Shown: positions 7,991 to 16,103 of the stretch, one piece after another
Layout of the letters: every line of letters starts with the position of its first letter
Numbering within the stretch: position 1 is the first letter of the stretch
Source: Spirochaetota bacterium
GTDB taxonomy: Bacteria; Spirochaetota; Spirochaetia; Treponematales; UBA12059
Reading direction: 5' to 3'
NCBI GenBank assembly: GCA_029560805.1
Contig: JAKQKE010000109.1
Location: forward strand, 1-34,558
DNA length: 34,558 nucleotides
The notes under the pieces: model-generated
Databases searched by the model: none
Told to the model about the DNA's origin: nothing
What the model saw: the letters and a program-made list of their open reading frames with translations, nothing else
Program-made: the position numbers and the translations under genes

Positions 7991-8764
7991 CTAGCGTCCC
8001 TGGCGCTTGCGGATATAGATCTGCTTGCCGGTGTCGGTCGGGCTGGAACGCTCCTCGACCTCGAACCAGCCGCAGGAGCGTATCAGCTCGGCCAGCTTGC
8101 GGAAGCCGTAGTTGCGCGGGTCGAAGTCCGGTTGCCGGTTGGCCACGTACTGGCCGACCGGCCCGAGATAGGCCCAGCCCGTCTCGTCGGCCGAGTCCTC
8201 CACCGCGTCGCATAGCAGGGCCTTGAGCTTCCTGTCGATCTTCAGGTCCTGGGGGGCCGGCGCCTTGCGCTTCGGCTCGTCCTTGGCCGCCGTCTCCTCC
8301 TCCGCGGGGCCGCGCAGGATGTCCGTATAGATGAATTTATCCACGGCCGACACGAAGGGCTTGGGCGTCTTGCGCTCGCCGAAGCCGAGCACGAGCTTGC
8401 CCGCCTCGCGCATGCGCGCGGCCAGGCGCGTGAAGTCCGAGTCGCTCGATACGACACAGAAGCCGTCGAGCTTCTCGGTGTACAGCAGATCCATCGCGTC
8501 GATGATCATGGCGCTGTCCGTGGCGTTCTTGCCGCTGGTGTAGGCGAACTGCTGGATAGGCTGGATGGCGTACTCGAGCAGCTTGGCCTTCCATTGGGTC
8601 AGCTTGGTGGTCGTCCAGTCGCCGTAGATGCGCTTGACGCTGGCCACGCCGTACTTGGCCACCTCGGCGAGCAGGCCCTCGGCGATGCTCGGTTGCGTGT
8701 TGTCGGCGTCGATGAGCACGGCCAGTTTCAGCTGCCCGGCGTCGTAATCGGTAGTCTTTCTCAT
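7991..8764 (-). CDS. NYN-domain putative ribonuclease with C-terminal OST-HTH/LOTUS domain
   Basis: Residues 12-150 form a NYN (PIN-like) domain with the acidic metal-binding set in place: D19/D21 in LIDADN, D83 in ATDSAMIIDAMDLL, and D108/D110 in VSSDSDF. A charged linker rich in Glu/Lys (about 152-172) leads to an OST-HTH/LOTUS domain (about 175-253; GWAYLGPVGQYVANR, DPRNYGFRKLAELI, then FEVEE). In known families the NYN domain cleaves RNA and LOTUS domains bind RNA or G-quadruplexes, so an RNA-processing or RNA-surveillance role is likely. The ATG has GGAG 7 bases upstream. The gene follows the helicase-associated gene by 22 bases on the same strand and may be the last gene of that operon. 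Confidence 0.9.
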   Translation of the reverse strand: MRKTTDYDAGQLKLAVLIDADNTQPSIAEGLLAEVAKYGVASVKRIYGDWTTTKLTQWKAKLLEYAIQPIQQFAYTSGKNATDSAMIIDAMDLLYTEKLDGFCVVSSDSDFTRLAARMREAGKLVLGFGERKTPKPFVSAVDKFIYTDILRGPAEEETAAKDEPKRKAPAPQDLKIDRKLKALLCDAVEDSADETGWAYLGPVGQYVANRQPDFDPRNYGFRKLAELIRSCGWFEVEERSSPTDTGKQIYIRKRQGR

Positions 8765-8786
8765 TCGTTACTCCAAATTCGGTCTG

Positions 8787-10853
8787 TTACGTCCGACGCG
8801 CGGCCGTTATGGCGCGTATCGGTATGACGGCTTGGGCTCCATTATCGGTCGATACTGTTACCAGGGCTCCGGATGACGTGCGGCGGATGTCCCGCGGTAC
8901 GCCAGCGGCCGAGAGTCTCCGGCCCGTATCGTCGATATAGTCGAGTTCGACCCTAGAGCCTTCTTTCATAGCCTTCTCGAGTAGCCGGACCTTGCCCGGA
9001 TAGTCCGTGGCGCCTACCGAGTCCGGCTCCTCTTCGGCACGGGCGCGGTCGAACTCCTCCTCGCCGAGCACGAGCCTCGCCCTGACGCCCGCCTCGAACC
9101 GCGCCTTCTCCTCGGTCGGTAGCTCGAGCCGATCGAGAGCCGCGAGCAACCTTTCGACGAGCGGCGCGCCCTCGTCTATGAGTGTATCGTTCCGCGGCCT
9201 GAACGCAAGGGGCGGCGTAGCATTGGAAGGCGAGAGGTCGATCGATGAGGAGGCCCAGAGCGGCCTGGCCTCGCCGCCGTCCCGCCTGGGGTCCTGCCGC
9301 ATGTCTACGTCGATGCCGGCCGCCTTGAGCAGGCGCTCGGCCTCTGCGGCGTCGCCGGCCGCTAGCAGGTAGACGCCGTCAGCCAGGCGCTCCCGCACGA
9401 GACCCTCGGCCTTCGGCGAATGCTCGAGCATGCCCGCCAGGTGTCCGTCCAGGGCGAGGACGATGCCGACCCTGAGCCTAGCCGAACGCGACTCATCCTC
9501 CCAGGCGTCCAGGGAGAAGCGCACGCTCTGCGGTAGCGGGAGGCCCGAGAGGCGTTCCAGCTCGGCCGCTATCCCCGTGGCGCGAAAGCCATACGCGTAA
9601 GCGGTCTTGGCCGCGGCCTTGTCGAGGTAGGCCGACCAGACGAGACCGGCACTCTCGAGCCTCGCGACCGAGGCGATGAAGGACCGCGTCGCCGGGTCGG
9701 CCTCGGGCAGGATCCGGAGCTCATGGGATTCCTCGACGATGACGTTGCCTGGGCCCGATCCGGCGGGCGGGTCGAGCAGGGCCGCGGCCGCGGAGGTTGT
9801 CCTGACAAGGCCGTCTCCGCCGAGCGCGACGACGCCGAGCCGGCCGAGCGCCTCCGCCGTGGCCGAGACGGCTCCGGCCAGGCCGTGGTCGAGCGCCTCC
9901 TCGGCGCCAGGGACCCCGGCCGCGGCGAGGGCCTCGAGGCGCCGCCTGATGGCCATCGCGCAGAGCCTGCGCAAGTCGGCCGGAGAATAGGCCAGGCCGA
10001 TCGGCAAGGCCTCGATCGAAGCGCGTAGCGTCGCCGGTACGAGGTGCCCGTCGTCGTGGACGCCGAATAGGGCTTGCCCGCGCCAGACGCAACCGGCAGC
10101 GAGCGCGAGCGGCGCGGCTGCCCCGGCCTCCGCGCACAGTTCCACGAAGCGGCGCGGGTAGGCGGCCGGACGCCCGTCGTCCCCGACGCCGAAGGCGCCG
10201 CAGGCCTCGAGCCCGGCGAGTAGGGCCGCGAGGCGCTCCTTGTCCTGGGCCAGGCCCGGGATCGCGGCCTCGAGCAACTCCGACGCCCGCTTGCTTAGCT
10301 CGCGCCGGCCCTTGAAGGCCGGCTTGGCGTGGGAGCAGGCCGATACCAGCGCGCAGAAGGCAGCGAAAGGATCGGGCGCACGGGGCGACTCGCAGGCTTT
10401 GGCCGACGACAGCGCGTCCGACGGCGACAGCTCTGCCGCCAGCCGCCCGAGCAGCGGCGGCGCCACGGCGACCCTCTCGCGTCCCCTGCCGTCCCGGTAG
10501 CTGTAGAGCGCGAGCCGGTCGTGCAGGCTTCGTATCCTCTCGAGCGAGCTGGCCTCGAAGGCCGGCTCGTCGGAGGCGAGCTTGGCCAGCTCGAGCCTCG
10601 GTAGCCCGTCGGTCGGGGCCGTACCAGAGTACAGGGCGAGCGCCAGTATCCGGCGCTCCGTCCGGTCGAGCAGCCCGACGACGGCCGAGGCTGTCTCCGG
10701 CTTTTTCAGGAACGCCTCGAGCCTGGCTATCAGCTCGTGCTTGTTGAACGGCGTCCTGACCGGGCCGAGCCAGCGCTTGGCCGCAGCTATAGCCGTATCG
10801 TCGCGGTCGACCAGCAGCGCGTCGCGCCAGCGGTTCAGCGCGTCGGCGCCCAT
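8787..10853 (-). CDS. XPB-partner protein with helicase-associated (Helicase_C_3-like) and WYL-like domains
   Basis: The 688-residue protein starts inside the XPB helicase gene (19-base overlap), with GGAGG 7 bases before its ATG, which signals translational coupling. The N-terminal third is helical (DRTERRILALALYSG type winged-helix text). Residues about 370-520 match the helicase-associated domain that accompanies bacterial XPB: NVIVEESHELRILP, then AYAYGFRATGIAAELERLSG and LPQSVRFSLDAW. The last 70 residues (MKEGSRVELDYIDDTGR onward) look like a compact WYL-type beta fold. No nuclease motif is visible. Comparable XPB-neighbour genes occur in actinobacteria such as mycobacteria. The likely role is as an accessory or regulator of the XPB helicase in DNA repair; that is inference from family and coupling. 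Confidence 0.75.
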   Translation of the reverse strand: MGADALNRWRDALLVDRDDTAIAAAKRWLGPVRTPFNKHELIARLEAFLKKPETASAVVGLLDRTERRILALALYSGTAPTDGLPRLELAKLASDEPAFEASSLERIRSLHDRLALYSYRDGRGRERVAVAPPLLGRLAAELSPSDALSSAKACESPRAPDPFAAFCALVSACSHAKPAFKGRRELSKRASELLEAAIPGLAQDKERLAALLAGLEACGAFGVGDDGRPAAYPRRFVELCAEAGAAAPLALAAGCVWRGQALFGVHDDGHLVPATLRASIEALPIGLAYSPADLRRLCAMAIRRRLEALAAAGVPGAEEALDHGLAGAVSATAEALGRLGVVALGGDGLVRTTSAAAALLDPPAGSGPGNVIVEESHELRILPEADPATRSFIASVARLESAGLVWSAYLDKAAAKTAYAYGFRATGIAAELERLSGLPLPQSVRFSLDAWEDESRSARLRVGIVLALDGHLAGMLEHSPKAEGLVRERLADGVYLLAAGDAAEAERLLKAAGIDVDMRQDPRRDGGEARPLWASSSIDLSPSNATPPLAFRPRNDTLIDEGAPLVERLLAALDRLELPTEEKARFEAGVRARLVLGEEEFDRARAEEEPDSVGATDYPGKVRLLEKAMKEGSRVELDYIDDTGRRLSAAGVPRDIRRTSSGALVTVSTDNGAQAVIPIRAITAARRT

Positions 10854-12514
10854 TCGGCTTCCTCCCAGGCCTCGATCGTGTAGCGGTAGCCCTGTTCCGT
10901 CAGGAATCGCCGGCGGTTGTCGGCGAATTCCTCCTCGATCGTGTACCTGGAGACGATCGAGTAGAAGTAGGAGTTCTTCTCCTTCGGGCGCAGTACCCTG
11001 CCGAGCCGCTGCGCCTCCTCCTGGCGCGAGCCGAAGGTACCCGAGACCTGGATGGCCACCGAGGCGTCGGGTAGGTCGATGGCGAAGTTTGCCACTTTGG
11101 ATACGACGATGGTCCGCACGCGACCGGTCCTGAAGTCGGCGTAGATGCGCTCCCGCTCGGGGTTCGGCGTGGCGCCGGTGATCAGCGGCGCGTTCAGCTC
11201 GGCGGCCAGCGTACGAAGCTGGTCGAGGAACTGGCCTATGACCATGACTAAATCCTGGGGGTGGTTGTCCAGGATCTCGCGGACGACCTTGGACTTGATC
11301 GGGTTCTCGGCGGCCACCCGGTGGCGCTCCCGCGTGCCGCAGGCGACGTAGCGCATCCGCTCGTCGTCGGCCATCGGCACGCGTATCTCGCGGCAGAAAG
11401 CCTCGGCTATGAAACCCTTGGCCTCGAGCTCCTTCCAGGGCACGTCGTAGCGCTTGGGCCCGATCAGGCTGAAGACGTCATCCTGGAGGCCGTCCTCGCG
11501 AACGAGCGTGGCGGTAAGGCCGAGGCGCCGTATGGCCTGGATCTCGGCGACGACCCGGAAGACCGGAGCCGGTAGCAGATGCACCTCGTCGTAGATGATC
11601 AGGCCCCAGCGTTCCCGCCTGAATAGGTCGAAGTGCGGAAAGTCCGATTCCTTGTCGGGCCGCCAGGTGAGCACCTGGTAGGTGGCGATGGTGACCGGCC
11701 TCACATCCTTGGCCGCGCCCGTGTACTCGCCGAGGTCGTCCCGCGAGATGTCCGTCTTGTCGAGAAGCTCGTCCATCCATTGATGGACGGCGGCAACGTT
11801 CGTGGTGACGATGAGCGTCTTGCGGCCTATGGCGGCCATCGTCGCCATACCGACGACGGTCTTGCCGGCGCCGCAGGGCATCACGACGACGCCGTAGCCG
11901 GTACCGGGCGCGCCGCGCCCCGAGAAGGCGGCCGCCGCGTCCTCTTGGTAGGGCCTGAGCGAGAAAGGCGAGCCATTGGACCGCGTCGCCCTGAGGGCGA
12001 GCGGGAAGGGGTCGCCGTCCAACAGCGGGGCCGTGTCGAGCGCCGGCCAGCCGAGCTTGATCAGTTCGCGTTTGACGGTGCCGCGCTCGGTCAGCGCGAC
12101 CAGGAACCCGTCGCCGTCGGGCGATAGGTACTTCCCGAGCTTCTTGGAACCGGCCAGCTCCGCCCGGACGAAGCGGTCGTCGCAGGCCAGCCTGAGCGTT
12201 CTCTCGTCCGGTCCCTCGGACATGACGATGCGGCCGAAGCGGGCCATCGTGTCCCGTATGGCCTGGCCGAGCGAGGCCGGCAATTCGTAGCGGGACCAGC
12301 GCTCGAGCGTCGCGACGACGGCGTCGGCTGATAGGCCGGCGCTCGCGGCGTTCCAGAGAGATAGCGCGTCCAGTCGGTAGGCGTGGAAATGCTCGGGGCT
12401 CTTCTCGAGGGTGGCGAAGGCCGATAGTTCCGCCCTGGCCTCGTCGAAGGCGGGGTCGTGCGCGTCGAGGAGCAGGCTTTGGTCGCTCTGGGCGATCAAC
12501 GGGCGGTTTTTCAT
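10835..12514 (-). CDS. XPB/Rad25-type DNA repair helicase (SF2, 3'-5')
   Basis: Residue numbers below are counted from an upstream in-frame GTG at 12532; from the chosen ATG (12514) subtract 6. All core motifs are present: an N-terminal damage-recognition-like region (to about 180), Walker A PCGAGKT (219-225), the DEVH box in LIIYDEVHLLP (315-318), motif III GLTATLVRED that contains the XPB-specific R-E-D triplet (345-347), and motif VI QRLGRVLRPK (508-517). XPB enzymes unwind DNA 3' to 5' and in eukaryotes open the lesion bubble in TFIIH; bacterial versions are known in actinobacteria and treponemes. The ATG is chosen because the GTG would lie upstream of the predicted transcription start, and MKNRPLIAQSD is the usual family beginning. 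It overlaps its partner gene. Confidence 0.93.
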   Translation of the reverse strand: MKNRPLIAQSDQSLLLDAHDPAFDEARAELSAFATLEKSPEHFHAYRLDALSLWNAASAGLSADAVVATLERWSRYELPASLGQAIRDTMARFGRIVMSEGPDERTLRLACDDRFVRAELAGSKKLGKYLSPDGDGFLVALTERGTVKRELIKLGWPALDTAPLLDGDPFPLALRATRSNGSPFSLRPYQEDAAAAFSGRGAPGTGYGVVVMPCGAGKTVVGMATMAAIGRKTLIVTTNVAAVHQWMDELLDKTDISRDDLGEYTGAAKDVRPVTIATYQVLTWRPDKESDFPHFDLFRRERWGLIIYDEVHLLPAPVFRVVAEIQAIRRLGLTATLVREDGLQDDVFSLIGPKRYDVPWKELEAKGFIAEAFCREIRVPMADDERMRYVACGTRERHRVAAENPIKSKVVREILDNHPQDLVMVIGQFLDQLRTLAAELNAPLITGATPNPERERIYADFRTGRVRTIVVSKVANFAIDLPDASVAIQVSGTFGSRQEEAQRLGRVLRPKEKNSYFYSIVSRYTIEEEFADNRRRFLTEQGYRYTIEAWEEAEWAPTR

Positions 12515-12522
12515 ATCCGGTC

Positions 12523-12552
12523 TTTGTACCACGCGCCGCCCCGCGCTGTCAA
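12523..12552 (-). promoter_or_regulatory. Promoter placed for a leaderless XPB transcript
   Basis: On the minus strand a perfect TTGACA (12547-12552), 18-base spacer, TACAAA (12523-12528), then 8 bases to the ATG at 12514. No Shine-Dalgarno is seen. The -10 fits only four of six positions. Confidence 0.45.
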
Positions 12553-12564
12553 AGACGCGGCGGC

Positions 12565-13623
12565 TCAGGGCGACGGGGACAGCGATACCCGTATCGGTAG
12601 GTGGTCCGAGTAGCCCGAGCCGTTACGCCAGCCCAAGGGTTGGCCCGAGTCGTCTACGGCGAATTCGGGCGGCTCGGCGCTGAAGCCCGAGTAGGCCCAG
12701 GGGCAGTCGCCGGCGGCGAGCGGCCCGGGCGACAGGAGCAGCTGGTCTATCCGCTCGTCGGCTCCGTCATAGCGGTAGCTATAGCCACCCGACTCGTCCC
12801 AGGGGCAGAACAACACCGGTTGGCCGTCGCGAGGCTCCAGTCCGGCGCGGTCGCCCGATATCAGGAGCCAAGGGCCCGGCCCCGCCTTGGCCGGCATCAG
12901 AGCGGTCGGGTAGGCGGCTCCGACGCGTTCGCGTTCGTCCGGGTTCTCGTTGAAGTCGCCGGCCACGACGACGGCCAGCGTCGGGTCCTCCGCGAGCCTG
13001 GCGGCGACGATGGACGATATGAAGGCGGCGGCCGCCCTACGCTCGCTTTCAGTATCCGCGGCGCCGCCGAGCTTGCTCTTCAAATGGGCCGCCATGACGA
13101 CGAGACGCCTTCCGCCCGCGTCCAGCTCGGCCTCGAGCAGGTAGCGCGGCACCGACGATGGCGACGATTCGGGCTGGCGGACGCGATGGGCTCGGAAGGC
13201 AGTCACGGGGACGCGCGACAGTATGCCGCAGGATAGCGTCGCCTCCTCGTCCGGCGACGATAGGACATATCCGTAACCGCCGAGGGCCTCGGCCAGGTCG
13301 CGGAGCGCCCTGGCGTTCTCGGCTTCCTGCACGACGAGCACGTCCGGGCCGTCGGCGGCCGAGTCGCCGACCGGAGGCGTGGCCGCCAATACCGCCGAGG
13401 CGAGCGCTTTGATGCGCGAGCGGTACGCGGCCTCGGTCCAGTCGCCGTCGGCGACGACGAAGCCGTCGTACTCGCCGCCCTGGTCAACCGGGTCGAACAG
13501 GGTCTGCAGGTTATAAGACATGACGACGATGCCCGTGTCCGCCGCTACGGACGTATCGCAACGGACGCAGGCTGACAGGAACAGCGGAATGGCCAGGAAC
13601 GGCGCGATGGTGGTACGGCGCAT
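12565..13623 (-). CDS. Lipoprotein with endonuclease/exonuclease/phosphatase (EEP) fold
   Basis: The N-terminus is a lipoprotein signal: basic MRRTT, a hydrophobic stretch, and lipobox LSAC with lipidated Cys19. The mature chain shows EEP (DNase I-like) motifs in order: VMSYNLQTLFD near residue 35, the catalytic Glu in VVQEAENA, GDFNENPDE, and the closing SDHLPI about 14 residues from the end. The family hydrolyses phosphodiester or phosphomonoester bonds with Mg2+, in nucleic acids, sphingomyelin or inositol phosphates. Membrane anchoring outside the cytoplasm argues for scavenging or a phosphoesterase role, not chromosomal repair, despite its place 50 bases upstream of XPB. The ATG has AAGGGGG 4 bases upstream. 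About 352 residues, normal for the family. Confidence 0.88.
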   Translation of the reverse strand: MRRTTIAPFLAIPLFLSACVRCDTSVAADTGIVVMSYNLQTLFDPVDQGGEYDGFVVADGDWTEAAYRSRIKALASAVLAATPPVGDSAADGPDVLVVQEAENARALRDLAEALGGYGYVLSSPDEEATLSCGILSRVPVTAFRAHRVRQPESSPSSVPRYLLEAELDAGGRRLVVMAAHLKSKLGGAADTESERRAAAAFISSIVAARLAEDPTLAVVVAGDFNENPDERERVGAAYPTALMPAKAGPGPWLLISGDRAGLEPRDGQPVLFCPWDESGGYSYRYDGADERIDQLLLSPGPLAAGDCPWAYSGFSAEPPEFAVDDSGQPLGWRNGSGYSDHLPIRVSLSPSP

Positions 13624-13648
13624 GGAACCCCCTTACCTGCATGGGTAA

Positions 13649-13693
13649 CGGGGCTCCGCGCCATGGCGCATGCGCTTATGGCGCGCGACCCCG
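13649..13693 (-). repeat. Large two-tier hairpin between clpP and the EEP gene
   Basis: CGGGG pairs with CCCCG at the base. After a 3/3 internal loop, an 8-bp perfect stem (13657-13664 with 13678-13685) follows, and its apical loop itself contains the 10-base palindrome GCGCATGCGC (13666-13675). It starts right after the clpP stop. There is no T run on either side, so it is not a classic terminator; it may stabilise the clpP 3' end or attenuate read-through. Confidence 0.55.
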
Positions 13694-13694
13694 G

Positions 13695-14312
13695 CTAGAG
13701 GCCGAGTTCGTCCCTCGTCGACACGATCCTGGAGACCAGCCCGTACGACACGGCGTCCTCGGCTCCCATCCAGTAGTCCCGGTCGGTGTCCTTGACGACG
13801 CGCTCGAGCGGCTGGCCGGTCTCCGCGGCTATCAGCTTGTTGATGCGGTCGCGGGTCTTCTCGATCTCGCGGGCGTGGATCTCTATCTCGGTGGCCACGC
13901 CGCGCAGTCCCGACAGCGGCTGGTGGATCAGGTAGTGCGAGTTCGGGAACGCGATGCGGCGCTTCTTGGGGGCCGCTAGCAGGATGAGGGCGCCGGCGCT
14001 CGCGACGAGGCCCATGCCTATCATCCAGACCTCCGGTTTGACGAAGCGGGCCATGTCGAAGATGGCGTAGCCGGCATCGACGTCTCCGCCGGGGGAGTCT
14101 ATCATGATCTTGATCGGCTCGGGGCCCTTGTCCTCGAGCAATAGCAGCTGGCGGACGACCCGCTCGGCCAGTTCCTTGTTCACCTGTCCGGACAGCAGGA
14201 CGGTACGCGTCTCGAGTAGGCGCTCGGCGAGGACGTCCGGGCCCCGCTGAGTCTTGTCCTCCTCCTCGTCGTCGTCGTCCAGGCGCCCATATATCTGACT
14301 GACCATGCTCAT
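13695..14312 (-). CDS. clpP: ClpP family ATP-dependent protease, proteolytic subunit
   Basis: 205 residues from ATG 14312, chosen because GAGGAG stands about 6 bases upstream; the open frame continues 17 codons further up without a ribosome site. The catalytic triad is clear: Ser105 in GLVASAGALI, His130 in HYLIHQP, Asp175 in VVKDTDRDYW. DSPGGDVDAGYAIFDM and EIHAREIEKTRDRIN are standard ClpP segments. ClpP forms a double heptamer that degrades proteins unfolded by ClpX or ClpA. A very acidic stretch (residues 12-19, DDDDEEED) lies where the axial N-terminal loop of other ClpPs sits. It could change the pore entrance. No clpX or tig gene is adjacent, so this may be a second ClpP paralogue in the genome. 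Confidence 0.92.
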   Translation of the reverse strand: MSMVSQIYGRLDDDDEEEDKTQRGPDVLAERLLETRTVLLSGQVNKELAERVVRQLLLLEDKGPEPIKIMIDSPGGDVDAGYAIFDMARFVKPEVWMIGMGLVASAGALILLAAPKKRRIAFPNSHYLIHQPLSGLRGVATEIEIHAREIEKTRDRINKLIAAETGQPLERVVKDTDRDYWMGAEDAVSYGLVSRIVSTRDELGL

Positions 14313-14430
14313 GTCGTCTCCTCGAATTCGGTGTTGGTAAAGGCTCGCGCGGAGGCGAACCAAAAGCTAGTATAATAAAAAAGTGCCGATTCGCCTATGC
14401 GGCGGTCCGAGGCGGCGCTTGCTGGAATGC

Positions 14431-14458
14431 TTGAAATATAGTAAATTGCCTATATAAT
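14431..14458 (+). promoter_or_regulatory. Strong sigma70-like promoter for the tlpA-like/ccdA pair
   Basis: TTGAAA (14431-14436), 16-base spacer, TATAAT (14453-14458). It gives a leader of about 70 bases before ATG 14533. The 220-base gap (14313-14532) is notably AT-rich and also carries a second TATAAT at 14371 without a good -35. A weak minus-strand pair TTGGGA/TATATT (14459-14464 and 14435-14440) could serve clpP. I see no RNA gene in the gap. Confidence 0.65.
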
Positions 14459-14532
14459 TCCCAATCCGCCATGCGCTACCTTGACGCATCAGGGTTGCGA
14501 ACCCGTCGTATAGCGGGCCAATAGGAGACGCG

Positions 14533-15165
14533 ATGATATCGATGCCCCGGACAGTCATAGCCGCTTCGCTCGCCCTGCTTAGCCTCGCCTCGTGCTCGGG
14601 GCCGAAGGACGGAGAAGCCCCCGTATCGACGATGGCCTCCGCGGCGCCCTCCTCCGCCGAAACGCCCTCGATATTGGCGGCGGACGCCGCGCCGTGGTAC
14701 GCCGAGCCTATGGAGGCGCTCGGCTTCTTCGTGTTCCCGAGGCCGGAACCGATGCCGCCCTTCGAGGTCGCGCCCCTGGCCGGCGGCAGGGCGGGACTGG
14801 GCGACGCGGCCGGCAAGGTCGTCCTGCTCAACTTCTGGGCCACCTGGTGCCCGCCCTGCCGTAGCGAGATGCCGTCCATTCAGCGCCTCCACGACGCCAT
14901 GGCCGGCCGGCCCTTCGCGGTGATGGCGGTTAGCGTAGCCGAATCGGCCGCGACTGTGCGTGCCTTCCTCAAGACGGATCCCTATACCTTCCCGATCTAC
15001 CTCGACGAGGGAGGCCGGGCCTCCGGCCCCTTCGTGGGCCGCGGCATACCCACCACCTTCGTACTCGACAAGCAGGGCCGGGCGATAGCCGGCGTCATAG
15101 GCTCCCGGTCCTACGACGACCCCGAGGTGTTGGCGCTGTTCAAGGCGCTCGCGGAGCGTCTGTGA
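14533..15165 (+). CDS. TlpA/ResA-type thioredoxin-like lipoprotein
   Basis: It has a lipoprotein signal with lipobox LASC (Cys21), a 60-residue Ala/Pro/Ser-rich linker, and then a thioredoxin fold (about 75-205). The active site is WCPPC (Trp105, Cys106, Cys109) in LNFWATWCPPCRSEMP, and the cis-Pro loop is RGIPTTFVLD. The CPPC type is typical of reducing extracytoplasmic thioredoxins such as TlpA and ResA, which keep protein or haem-binding thiols reduced. The ATG has AGGAGA 4 bases upstream. The stop overlaps the start of the CcdA gene (GTGA), and CcdA is the usual electron donor for this family. The partner protein being reduced is not visible nearby; there is no cytochrome c gene or msrA in the window. 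Confidence 0.9.
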   Translation: MISMPRTVIAASLALLSLASCSGPKDGEAPVSTMASAAPSSAETPSILAADAAPWYAEPMEALGFFVFPRPEPMPPFEVAPLAGGRAGLGDAAGKVVLLNFWATWCPPCRSEMPSIQRLHDAMAGRPFAVMAVSVAESAATVRAFLKTDPYTFPIYLDEGGRASGPFVGRGIPTTFVLDKQGRAIAGVIGSRSYDDPEVLALFKALAERL

Positions 15166-16103
15166 TCGCTGACGTATCGATACTCGTCGCCCTGGGCGCG
15201 GGGCTCCTGTCGTTCCTATCGCCATGCGTGCTGCCGTTGATCCCCGGCTATCTGTCATTCATCAGCGGTGCCGGCATCGAGCGCATACGCGACGGTTCTG
15301 AGCGCTCCGGCGTCTTCTGGAGGACGTTGTTTTTCGTGACCGGCTTCTCGGCCGTGTTCATAGCGCTGGGGCTAGTGTTCTCGGGCGGCGGCATGCTGAC
15401 CGCAGGGCGCGCCAACCGCGTGGTGACGGTCGCGGCCGGTTCGCTCATCGCGGCGCTCGGGCTGAACATGATCTTCGGCTTCCTACGCTTCTTGAACCTC
15501 GAAGCCAGGGTCAAGGCCCCGGCCAAGCCGAGGAGCGCCGCCGGTGCCTTCGTCGTCGGCATGGCCTTCGGGGCCGGCTGGACGCCCTGCGTGGGGCCTA
15601 TCCTGGCCTCGATACTCGTAATGGCCGCACGGTCCGGTGGGGCCGGCCGGGCGGTCATGCTCCTGACGGCCTATTCGGCCGGCTTGGCCCTGCCGTTCAT
15701 CGCCGCGGGCCTGTTCTTCGAGCGCTTGTCACCGGTCTGGGCCTGGTTCAAGCGCCATGGACGCGGCGTCCAGATCGTCTCGGGCCTCCTACTGCTCGCT
15801 ATCGGCGTATCGATGGCCATAGGCCGGCTCGGCTCGATAGGCGCGATCAGCGCCAGGGCCGGCATAGGCTTGAAGGCCGCCCTGGCCACCGATCCGGCGG
15901 CCGTCAGGCTATGGAGCGCGGCCGTCGTCGCCGCGCTCGCGGCTATCCTGGTCGTCGCGCCGCTGGCGCGGCGCCGGCCCTTCGCCAAGCCATGGCGTAT
16001 CGTCGCGCTGGCCCTCCTCGCCGTTCTACTGACGCTCGAGGCCGCGGGCGCCGTATCGATGGCGAGACTGATAGCCGATTGGCTGTTGTTCCAGGGAGCC
16101 TAG
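15162..16103 (+). CDS. ccdA: CcdA/DsbD-type transmembrane thiol-disulfide transporter
   Basis: The GTG start shares 4 bases with the previous stop. The two redox cysteines sit in the family motifs: Cys22 in LSFLSPCVLPLIPGYLSF and Cys143 in GAGWTPCVGPILAS. About six hydrophobic helices make up the core, with two or three more in the tail. The protein carries electrons from cytoplasmic thioredoxin across the membrane to an extracytoplasmic thioredoxin, here most likely the lipoprotein just upstream. At 313 residues it is longer than minimal CcdA (about 220). The C-terminal 80 residues, with an extra loop and two helices, are the extension. The stop overlaps the convergent neighbour's stop in a shared CTAG. 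Confidence 0.92.
   Translation: MIADVSILVALGAGLLSFLSPCVLPLIPGYLSFISGAGIERIRDGSERSGVFWRTLFFVTGFSAVFIALGLVFSGGGMLTAGRANRVVTVAAGSLIAALGLNMIFGFLRFLNLEARVKAPAKPRSAAGAFVVGMAFGAGWTPCVGPILASILVMAARSGGAGRAVMLLTAYSAGLALPFIAAGLFFERLSPVWAWFKRHGRGVQIVSGLLLLAIGVSMAIGRLGSIGAISARAGIGLKAALATDPAAVRLWSAAVVAALAAILVVAPLARRRPFAKPWRIVALALLAVLLTLEAAGAVSMARLIADWLLFQGA

Noticed and set aside
14313-14532. Possible small RNA or tRNA gene in the largest intergenic gap
   Set aside because: The gap holds promoter-like boxes but no cloverleaf, conserved arm pattern or terminator that would define an RNA gene.
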